This document shows positions 35,505 through 41,573 of a stretch of DNA of 42,728 nt, piece after piece. Numbering within the stretch: position 1 is the stretch's first letter; each line of letters begins with the position of its first letter. The notes beneath the pieces are model-generated. The model did not search any database. It had not been told where the DNA came from and was given only the letters and a program-made list of their open reading frames with translations. Source of the DNA: Companilactobacillus nodensis DSM 19682 = JCM 14932 = NBRC 107160 (GTDB taxonomy: Bacteria; Bacillota; Bacilli; Lactobacillales; Lactobacillaceae); contig NZ_BAMN01000019.1 of NCBI RefSeq assembly GCF_000615905.1, forward strand, positions 1 through 42,728. The letters run 5' to 3'. A program made the translations under genes and the position numbers.

Positions 35505-36254
35505 TTAAATAACCATACGTGTACCCATGATAACCAAAAGTACACCGATAACAGGTCTAACGATTTTGTTGAACTTGATGGGATCAACCTTGGCCAATAA
35601 TCTAGGAGCCAAAATAGCACCCAGAATTGCACCAATCATCAAGCTGATACCGATCGACCAATTCACATTGCCGCCTGAGAGATGGAATAATAATCCGACA
35701 CAAGTAGTTCCAGCTAAGACGTATGAAGATGTCGCGGCGGCACGGACCATATCGAGGTTAAGTAATAATAGTCCGGCTAAAATGGGACCACCACCGCTTA
35801 AGCCTGCCACACCAACCATTAGTCCACTGATAATTCCAAATAACGACGCTTTTAAAGATTCATTAGTAGATTTCTTTGTGGATGATTTACTGGGAAAAAA
35901 GAGACGCATCAGAATTTGAAGTCCCAAAATAACTAGGATTAGTGCAACAATCCAAGTGTAGACTTTGATTGGTATATATGGAGCAAGCAATGCACCAACG
36001 GCAACAGCGGGTACCGCCGATATCAGCATTCTGTTACCGACTTTGAAGCGAATATTTCCGGCACGGTAGTGTCCGTAGGCACCGACGACTAGTGATGGAA
36101 AAGCTGTTAATAGTGAAGTTGCGGCTGCAACTGGAGCACTCAAATGGAAGACACTTGTCAGTACTCCTAGATAGAAGGCTGCACCGCCGCCACCAGTTGA
36201 AAGAACAAAAACACCAATTACAAATCCAATTATAACTAAGGCTAAATATGTCAT
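35505..36254 (-). CDS. TSUP-family (TauE/SafE) anion/sulfur-compound permease
   Basis: 249 residues with about eight membrane segments. The first half has GFVIGVFVLSTGGGGAAFYLGVL and the second half its repeat GIISGLMVGVAGLSGGGPILAGLLLL, the paired GGG motifs of the family. It exports sulfite, sulfoacetate or related anions; the substrate here is unknown. GTAGGAG precedes the ATG. It is divergent from a TetR regulator over a 83-nt gap filled with overlapping promoters and two operators, so it is almost certainly that regulator's target. Confidence 0.87.
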   Translation of the reverse strand: MTYLALVIIGFVIGVFVLSTGGGGAAFYLGVLTSVFHLSAPVAAATSLLTAFPSLVVGAYGHYRAGNIRFKVGNRMLISAVPAVAVGALLAPYIPIKVYTWIVALILVILGLQILMRLFFPSKSSTKKSTNESLKASLFGIISGLMVGVAGLSGGGPILAGLLLLNLDMVRAAATSSYVLAGTTCVGLLFHLSGGNVNWSIGISLMIGAILGAILAPRLLAKVDPIKFNKIVRPVIGVLLVIMGTRMVI

Positions 36255-36269
36255 ATTTACATCTCCTAC

Positions 36270-36302
36270 TTACAATTGGTAATTATAATTTACAAGTTGT
36301 AA
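36270..36302. promoter_or_regulatory. Two TetR-type operators and overlapping divergent promoters
   Basis: TTACAATTGGTAA (36270-36282, imperfect palindrome) and TTACAAGTTGTAA (36290-36302, perfect) start 20 bp apart, about two helical turns. They cover a plus-strand promoter TTGGTA-17-TAAAAT (36277-36305) for the TetR gene. They also cover a minus-strand promoter TTTACA-17-TATAAT (about 36310 down to 36283) for the TSUP gene. Confidence 0.6.
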
Positions 36303-36337
36303 AATGTAAAGAAAGCAATATATGGAGGCAATTATAA

Positions 36338-36892
36338 GTGGCTCAAAAACGTGACCTGTCAGAAGAAAAAATTATTCAAACGGCAATAGAAATAATTAAT
36401 GATGGAAATTCCGATTCTGCGACCTTTAAGAATCTTGCCCAGAAGTTAGATTGTAAAACTCAAGCGTTGTATTTCTACTTCAAGAATCGTGACGCTCTAA
36501 ATCTGGCTCTAACTAAGAAGTGCTTCGATAATCTAGACGATGAAATCAAAACTAAATGTATCGGTTATTCGGGTAAAGAAGGCTTGATTCAAACTGCAAA
36601 AGTCATGCGTGCATATGGGCTCAAAAATTTGTCATTGTCGTTGCTGGCCTTGAAAACATCAGAAACTTCCGATGATAAAAGTATTGGTGAAGCAGTTTTG
36701 AGATTGAAATATATTATGTACAAATTTATTGAAGAGTTCGTTACGGATGATGAGACTAAACTGACTATTACCCGTGGTATTCGGGCATTAGTTATTGGTG
36801 AAGTGGTCAATGAAGGAGTCGGCTGGTTCCACAATCCGTTGATTAAGAACACTGATAGCTTTGAGATTAATTTAGGCAAAATATTGGAGTAA
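36338..36892 (+). CDS. TetR-family transcriptional regulator
   Basis: 184 residues. The helix-turn-helix is at about residues 8-52 (EEKIIQTAIEIINDGNSDSATFKNLAQKLDCKTQALYFYFKNRDAL), with a helical effector domain after it. The GTG start is supported by GGAGG 9 nt upstream. It is divergent from the TSUP exporter with two palindromes between, so autoregulated repression of both genes is the simple model. The inducing compound is unknown, perhaps the exported anion. Confidence 0.86.
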   Translation: MAQKRDLSEEKIIQTAIEIINDGNSDSATFKNLAQKLDCKTQALYFYFKNRDALNLALTKKCFDNLDDEIKTKCIGYSGKEGLIQTAKVMRAYGLKNLSLSLLALKTSETSDDKSIGEAVLRLKYIMYKFIEEFVTDDETKLTITRGIRALVIGEVVNEGVGWFHNPLIKNTDSFEINLGKILE

Positions 36893-36934
36893 TGAATTAT
36901 ATTTGTAAGCATACAAAAAGAAAGTGGTGATAAG

Positions 36935-37075
36935 TTGAATGAAGAATTAGTTCCAAATGAGGTTACCCGTATGGCAATGGAAATCGCAAAGGACAAAGCT
37001 TTAGGAATAATCCCTGATGATACGCCGACTTTTACTGATGTTGATAAAATGATGGAATATTTAAATAAGCAATAA
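36935..37075 (+). CDS. Small uncharacterised protein (46 residues)
   Basis: TTG start preceded by GTGGTGA; the translation begins MNEELVPNEVTRMAMEIAKDK and ends FTDVDKMMEYLNKQ. Soluble, acidic, probably helical; no membrane segment or known motif. It lies 42 nt after the TetR gene and ends exactly at a good terminator, so it is likely the second cistron of that transcript. I do not recognise the family. The clean codon use and terminator support it as a real gene. Confidence 0.5.
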   Translation: MNEELVPNEVTRMAMEIAKDKALGIIPDDTPTFTDVDKMMEYLNKQ

Positions 37076-37108
37076 AAATCTTCCCAGAGAAATCTAGGAA
37101 GATTTTTT
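37075..37108 (+). terminator. Terminator after the TetR/46-residue-protein unit
   Basis: AAAATCTTCC pairs with GGAAGATTTT around an inner AGA-GAAA-TCT, followed by a T run. Confidence 0.85.
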
Positions 37109-37122
37109 ATTACCCAAAATTA

Positions 37123-37149
37123 ACCACTAAACATCAAATACTTACCACT
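37123..37149 (+). promoter_or_regulatory. Candidate LytTR direct repeats
   Basis: ACCACT occurs at 37123-37128 and 37144-37149, exactly 21 bp apart, the spacing LytTR dimers use. A -10-like TAAAAT (37185-37190) follows with a poor -35 (GGATAC at 37162-37167), as expected for an activator-dependent promoter of the ABC operon. Confidence 0.45.
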
Positions 37150-37221
37150 TGTTGCATAACTGGATACAAATAAAATTTTCTGCATAAAATAATGTTCATA
37201 AAGCAAATGGAGATGACCATT

Positions 37222-38055
37222 ATGAAACTACTGCAAGCAACCTCATTAACCAAAAAATTTCAAAATAAAATAGCTGTTAATAGTATCAATCTGACGATCA
37301 ACAAAGGTGACTTCGTCGCATTACTGGGACCCAACGGAGCTGGAAAATCTACCACGATCAATATGCTGACGGGAGTTATTCAACCAACTGACGGTCGAAT
37401 TGATTTTGATGGCAGAACCAGCAACAATTGTGAATATAAGAACAAAATTGGGGTTGTTTTTCAGAATAGTGTTTTGGACGATAATTTGTCGGTCAAGGAC
37501 AACATTATGGCCAGAGCCAGAATGTACAATAAGCCAACTCAGATTCAACCATTAATTAATAAGTTTGGATTGGAAAGTATCTGGAAACAAAAATATGGAA
37601 GTCTATCCGGTGGGCAGAAGCGTCGGGTTGATATTGCGAGAGCATTGATCAATAGTCCAGAACTATTATTTCTAGATGAACCATCGACTGGCTTAGATAT
37701 TCAAACTAGAACCGCAATTTGGAATGTGCTTGATGAGTTGCGGCACAACATGGGATTGACGGTTATTCTTACAACGCATTATTTGGAAGAAACTCAAAAT
37801 GCAGATTATGTTTACATTATTGATCAAGGCAAAATAATTGCTGAAGATACGGTTGATCAGCTTCAAAAGAAATATACGAAAAATATTTTGACTCTATATT
37901 ATCAAAATGGTGAACCAAAAAATATTACTGTCAGCGATAAAAATCAGGCAATACAAATACTATCTAAAAATTCTCAAGTCATATCCGACTTCGCATATCG
38001 TCCGGGAACAATGAATGATGTCTTTATGAACTTAACTGGAAAGGAGATTCGCTAA
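37222..38055 (+). CDS. ABC transporter ATP-binding protein
   Basis: 277 residues. Walker A GPNGAGKST, Q-loop FQNSVLDDNLSV, signature LSGGQKRRVDIA, Walker B LLFLDEPSTGLD and switch His in TTHYLEE. It is of the drug/polyketide-export (DrrA-like) class. ATG 37222 was chosen over 37192 because GGAG lies 9 nt upstream and the domain starts at once. It pairs with the permease beginning 1 nt after its stop, in an ABC-ABC-LytTR-DUF3021 operon. Confidence 0.9.
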   Translation: MKLLQATSLTKKFQNKIAVNSINLTINKGDFVALLGPNGAGKSTTINMLTGVIQPTDGRIDFDGRTSNNCEYKNKIGVVFQNSVLDDNLSVKDNIMARARMYNKPTQIQPLINKFGLESIWKQKYGSLSGGQKRRVDIARALINSPELLFLDEPSTGLDIQTRTAIWNVLDELRHNMGLTVILTTHYLEETQNADYVYIIDQGKIIAEDTVDQLQKKYTKNILTLYYQNGEPKNITVSDKNQAIQILSKNSQVISDFAYRPGTMNDVFMNLTGKEIR

Positions 38056-38056
38056 T

Positions 38057-38926
38057 ATGAATGGATTAGTTTATCGCAATTTAAAAATGTACTTCAATGA
38101 TAGAAGTGGAATCTTTTTCTCATTGATGGGTGCCATGATTTCTTTTATCCTATACCTAGCTTTTTTAAGTCAAAACATGATAAGTAGTTGGGGAAAAGTT
38201 CCTGATGCCAGGTTACTTCTAGATCCATGGTTAATTGGCGGAACTATGACGATTACTGCAATCACTACGACATTGAGTAGTTTGAGCTTAATGGTGAAGG
38301 ATAGAGAAAGTAAAGTTTTGGCAGATCTCAGTTTGACTGATATTAGTTACATCGGGATTCAATGCTCATATCTGATTACCTCAGTGATCATCGGAGTAGT
38401 CATGCAATTAATTATGTATTTTATTATGGGAACGTATTTTTTGATTGTGGATAACAGTACTTTTGATCTGAGTCTTTTCCCACAAATACTTGGAATTGCA
38501 ATTTTAAGTAGTTTTATGTGGACAATCTTTAATTTATTAATCCTATCGTTTGTCAGAAAAGTTGATACTCTAGGTAAAATATCAACGATCATTGGTACAG
38601 CTTCAGGATTCTTCGCCGGGGTATACATGCCGATTGGAGTATTGCCGACCACGATGCAGAGAATTATGAAGTACACGCCAGCACCATACAATACGGCGAT
38701 GTATCGCAATATTCTGATGAATTCGCAATTACATAAGTCTTTCAAAGATTTGCCAGCGTCAGTATTAACTGAATTCAAAAAAATTATGGGGATAAGTATT
38801 CAATTGCATGGTACACTTACTTTTCAACAGGACATGTTGATAATTATTGGCTTTGCAGTAGTTATCAGTATCTGCGTATTGCTAATTTCGAGCATCAGTC
38901 GGAGATTAGTTATTAGCCGAGTCTAG
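38057..38926 (+). CDS. ABC-2 type transporter permease
   Basis: 289 residues with six hydrophobic segments. It starts MNGLVYRNLKMYFNDRSGIFFSL, as ABC-2 permeases do, and has the central GTASGFFAGVYMPIGVLPTTMQ, the conserved ABC-2 segment. It forms the membrane part of the exporter with the preceding ATPase. The substrate is unknown; LytTR/DUF3021-linked pumps are often bacteriocin- or drug-related, which is inference here. Confidence 0.87.
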   Translation: MNGLVYRNLKMYFNDRSGIFFSLMGAMISFILYLAFLSQNMISSWGKVPDARLLLDPWLIGGTMTITAITTTLSSLSLMVKDRESKVLADLSLTDISYIGIQCSYLITSVIIGVVMQLIMYFIMGTYFLIVDNSTFDLSLFPQILGIAILSSFMWTIFNLLILSFVRKVDTLGKISTIIGTASGFFAGVYMPIGVLPTTMQRIMKYTPAPYNTAMYRNILMNSQLHKSFKDLPASVLTEFKKIMGISIQLHGTLTFQQDMLIIIGFAVVISICVLLISSISRRLVISRV

Positions 38927-38952
38927 TTGCAAGTTGTTTAGGAGAATGTGGG

Positions 38953-39405
38953 ATGAAAATAAATTTTAATCAAGACGATAAAATTCCTAAAAATGAGATT
39001 GATGTCACCGTTAAAGCAGCCAATTTTTCTAATGAGGTTCAAGAACTAATGAAGAAGTTAGAAGAACTGAATTCCAAGTTTTCTGTTGTTCCACTTTCTG
39101 TTGATGATCGGGTGGTTATGGTTCAAATCGACCAAATCATTGCTATTGAGGTTTTTGAAAATGAATTAACGATCTATACACATGAGAATGTTTATCGTCT
39201 ACGTGGTCAGTTGAAGAAAATGGTTGAGCGAATCAATGACGGTAACTTTGTCCAGATATCTAAGAATACTGTCATTAATTTGAATCATCTGGACTCATTG
39301 GAAACAGCTTTTTCGGGCAATATGACGGCCTTTTTGACAGATGATCTGAAGTTTAGTGTCAGTCGAAAATATTTGACCGAGCTAAAAAGACAGTTGGGGA
39401 TGTGA
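38953..39405 (+). CDS. LytTR-domain DNA-binding regulator
   Basis: 150 residues without a receiver domain. The LytTR domain fills about residues 50-150 (VVMVQIDQIIAIEVFENELTIYT, LKKMVERINDGNFVQISKNTVINLNHLDSLE, KFSVSRKYLTELKRQL). It is followed 9 nt later by a DUF3021 protein. This pair matches the LytTR regulatory systems in which the membrane partner restrains the regulator. Likely control is of its own operon through the 21-bp-spaced repeats upstream of the ATPase gene. AGGAG precedes the ATG. Confidence 0.88.
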   Translation: MKINFNQDDKIPKNEIDVTVKAANFSNEVQELMKKLEELNSKFSVVPLSVDDRVVMVQIDQIIAIEVFENELTIYTHENVYRLRGQLKKMVERINDGNFVQISKNTVINLNHLDSLETAFSGNMTAFLTDDLKFSVSRKYLTELKRQLGM

Positions 39406-39414
39406 GGTAAAGAC

Positions 39415-39813
39415 ATGAATAAATTATTTAAAGCTATGAGATATTTTTTGATTGGTGTTTTGTTGGGATCGTTCAGTTTCCTCCTCATAGGCCTGTTTCA
39501 AGGCGGAATAACAGCCACCGTACGTGGAATCATATCTCTATTCTTCTTCAGCGGTCTGATTGGAATTGTCTCGATGATATTTGAAACGGACTGGTTTAAT
39601 TTTCCGATAAGACTGTTAATTCATATGGTTATTACAATAATCATTGTTGGGTTAATGATGTTTACAGCGGGATGGCAGATTATCAATCACAAGTTAGATT
39701 TTATTTTCACGGTGGTTATCATGTATGCGATAGTTTGGTTGATCATGTATCTCTCAGACATTGTCGGTACGAAAAAAATCAATGAAGCAATACGCAAAAG
39801 AAAGTCGAAGTGA
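39415..39813 (+). CDS. DUF3021 membrane protein, partner of the LytTR regulator
   Basis: 132 residues with four membrane helices (YFLIGVLLGSFSFLLIGL, GIISLFFFSGLIGIVSMIF, LIHMVITIIIVGLMMFTAG, FIFTVVIMYAIVWLIMYL) and a basic C-terminal tail. DUF3021 proteins sit next to LytTR regulators and act as membrane-bound inhibitors of them in characterised streptococcal systems. GAGGTAAAG precedes the ATG. Its stop codon lies in the loop of the operon terminator. Confidence 0.87.
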   Translation: MNKLFKAMRYFLIGVLLGSFSFLLIGLFQGGITATVRGIISLFFFSGLIGIVSMIFETDWFNFPIRLLIHMVITIIIVGLMMFTAGWQIINHKLDFIFTVVIMYAIVWLIMYLSDIVGTKKINEAIRKRKSK

Positions 39814-39828
39814 TTCGGCTTTTTTTTA
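39802..39828 (+). terminator. Terminator of the ABC-LytTR-DUF3021 operon
   Basis: AAGTCGAA (39802-39809) pairs with TTCGGCTT (39814-39821), then a T run. The stop codon of the DUF3021 gene is in the loop. Confidence 0.75.
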
Positions 39829-39839
39829 TTATTATTTTT

Positions 39840-39860
39840 ATCTAGTTTTAAAAACTAGAT
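39840..39860. promoter_or_regulatory. Perfect 10-1-10 palindrome upstream of the DUF1836 gene
   Basis: ATCTAGTTTT-A-AAAACTAGAT ends on the first T of a possible -35 box TTGAAT (39860-39865; TAAATT at 39883-39888). It lies about 60 nt before the DUF1836 start. A regulator site is plausible; the binding protein is unknown. Confidence 0.4.
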
Positions 39861-39918
39861 TGAATAGTATTAATTATTATGATAAATTATATTAGTAATT
39901 ATAAAGAGGTGCTTTTTA

Positions 39919-40464
39919 ATGGATGAATTGCAAGAATGGTTAGATAATTTAGAGGAATTCAAGTTACCACGCTGGTCTGATCTGCCAGAATTGGATTTGT
40001 ATCGAGATCAGTTGTTGACATTGATAGATAAGTACTTAGGTCCCATTTGGTTAGATGACGGGCCAATCGTTACTACATCAATGGTCAACAATTATGTTAA
40101 GAACGGACTTCTACCACATCCGATTAAAAAGAGATATACCAGAGAACATTTGGCGTATTTAATTGCTATTACTTTTTTGAAGCAAGTTGTCTCGATCAGC
40201 GAGATCGAAGAGGGCATTGAACTCATGACGAAGCTCAACGGCGGGATCGATAATGCCTTTGACTTCTTCTGTGCCAAGCAAGAGACAGCTTTGAAATTGA
40301 TCAATCATCGGACTGAAGATCAGAAGTTGTCTGAAGGCAATGATTCTTCAGCGTACCTGATGGTTGAGATGGTAACAATGTCATTTGCATCCAAGTGGGT
40401 GACAAAGAAGATATTGATGCTAAGTGATAGTGACGGCTCGAAAGAAAAGAGTAAAGAGAAATGA
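39919..40464 (+). CDS. DUF1836-domain protein
   Basis: 181 residues. FKLPRWSDLPELDLYRDQLL, then IVTTSMVNNYVKNGLLPHPIKKRYTREHLAYLIAITFLKQVVSISEI, is the DUF1836 signature. Its middle looks like a MerR-type helix-turn-helix (TSMVNNYVKNGLLP), so DNA binding is possible. The C-terminus is charged (SKEKSKEK). GAGGTG precedes the ATG. Its stop overlaps the degV start by ATGA, a pairing common in lactobacilli. Cellular role unknown. Confidence 0.85.
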   Translation: MDELQEWLDNLEEFKLPRWSDLPELDLYRDQLLTLIDKYLGPIWLDDGPIVTTSMVNNYVKNGLLPHPIKKRYTREHLAYLIAITFLKQVVSISEIEEGIELMTKLNGGIDNAFDFFCAKQETALKLINHRTEDQKLSEGNDSSAYLMVEMVTMSFASKWVTKKILMLSDSDGSKEKSKEK

Positions 40465-41312
40465 CAGAACGTATTGCTATATTGGTTGATTCCTGCTGTG
40501 ATATCCCTGAGGAGTACCTTAAGAAGTCAGGAATCTATGAATTACCATTACAAATTATTTATAAAGACAAAACGTATTTAGATAGAAGAGATATTACGGC
40601 GGTTGAGGTTTATGACGGACTAGAAAAGGAGATTCCTAAGACGTCCCTACCTTCAGGTGAGTGTATCAATCAGACATTGGATGAAATTGCTGCAGATGGA
40701 TATGATCACATCGTGTCGATCTCAGTTTCATCCGGTTTGAGTGGTACTTATAACTTCTTAAAAGTATTACTAGAAGACGATGACAGATTTACTTATACAA
40801 CATTTGATACGAAGCAAGTTGCTGTGGCGGCGGGACTTATTGCCGTTGGTGCCAAGGACTTGATCGATGCTGGCAAGAGCTATTCAGAAGTTGTTGCTGG
40901 TGTTGATAAGATGGTCAAGAATACGGTGGTTTACTTCTGTATTCCAACGCTTGAATACTTGCGTGCCGGTGGTCGTATCGGTCTCGTAACGTCAGTGGTC
41001 GGTAGCATGTTAAAATTGGCACCGATCATTACATGCAATAGCGAAGGCATCTATACTACGGCTGCTAAGGCACGTGGTATGAAAAAGGGTCAGCGATTAA
41101 TGCTTGATCTTGCCAAAGATTTCATTGGTGATCACAAGGATTATTTGTTGGCAGTCGGCCATGGTGCTGATGAAGAAATGGGTCAACGGATGGTCAAACT
41201 ATTAGCTGATAACGGAATTCACGGTACTAAGCAATTCTTCGGACAGGTTGGACCTGCACTTGGGGTTCACACTGGTCCTGGATTAGTTGGTGTCGGTGTT
41301 GTGCGTTTATAG
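40461..41312 (+). CDS. DegV-family fatty-acid-binding protein
   Basis: 283 residues. RIAILVDSCCDIPEEY, LPSGECINQTL, VSISVSSGLSGTYNF, FDTKQVAVAAGL, YLRAGGRIG and the C-terminal GQVGPALGVHTGPGLVGVG are DegV motifs; the Ser and His residues contact the bound fatty-acid carboxylate. Such proteins can deliver fatty acids to FakA kinase. FakA is not in the window. Co-translated with the DUF1836 gene. Confidence 0.92.
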   Translation: MTERIAILVDSCCDIPEEYLKKSGIYELPLQIIYKDKTYLDRRDITAVEVYDGLEKEIPKTSLPSGECINQTLDEIAADGYDHIVSISVSSGLSGTYNFLKVLLEDDDRFTYTTFDTKQVAVAAGLIAVGAKDLIDAGKSYSEVVAGVDKMVKNTVVYFCIPTLEYLRAGGRIGLVTSVVGSMLKLAPIITCNSEGIYTTAAKARGMKKGQRLMLDLAKDFIGDHKDYLLAVGHGADEEMGQRMVKLLADNGIHGTKQFFGQVGPALGVHTGPGLVGVGVVRL

Positions 41313-41317
41313 ATTTT

Positions 41318-41361
41318 AAAAAGGTTTGGTTCTGCTTTTTAGCGGAATCAAGCCTTTTTTG
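41318..41361 (+). terminator. Terminator of the DUF1836-degV unit
   Basis: An imperfect 15-bp stem with G-U pairs (AAGGTTTGGTTCTGC with GCGGAATCAAGCCTT) followed by TTTTTT. Confidence 0.75.
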
Positions 41362-41374
41362 TTTTAGAATCTCC

Positions 41375-41501
41375 GGTGCAGAAATATTCATCTGCCGTGG
41401 ACCGGCTCGAGCCAAGGTCTCGAGCCTCGACTTGGAGCTTTGCATGGACCCGCAAATCTCCAAGCTCGTCCTTTTTCACGGCTGATAAATATTTCTGTAC
41501 C
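41375..41501. repeat. Cloverleaf-forming intergenic element
   Basis: Outer arms 41375-41399 and 41477-41501 are 25-bp imperfect inverted repeats, with GGTGCAGAAATATTCATCTG matched to GGTACAGAAATATTTATCAG. Inside are two more hairpins. GGCTCGAG/CTCGAGCC (41404-41411, 41419-41426) is perfect. CTTGGAG/CTCCAAG (41431-41437, 41458-41464) extends inward to TTTGC/GCAAA (41439-41443, 41452-41456). The inner part is markedly richer in G+C than the neighbours. It lies between the degV terminator and the terminator of the convergent surface-protein gene. It looks like a dispersed miniature element or structured RNA; no coding frame is convincing. Confidence 0.6.
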
Positions 41502-41527
41502 TCCGACTGACATGTGAAATTTAGCAA

Positions 41528-41565
41528 CAAAAAAAGTGCCATACAATATTTAAATTGTATGGCGC
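41528..41565 (-). terminator. Terminator of the right-end surface-protein gene
   Basis: A 12-bp stem with one G-U pair (41536-41547 with 41554-41565) and a T run on the minus strand, 8 nt past the stop. Confidence 0.85.
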
Positions 41566-41573
41566 TTAATCGA

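Noticed and set aside
41227-41542. Minus-strand ORFs of 64 and 78 codons across the degV 3' end and the cloverleaf element
   Set aside because: Their composition follows the inverted repeats; no Shine-Dalgarno or family motif.
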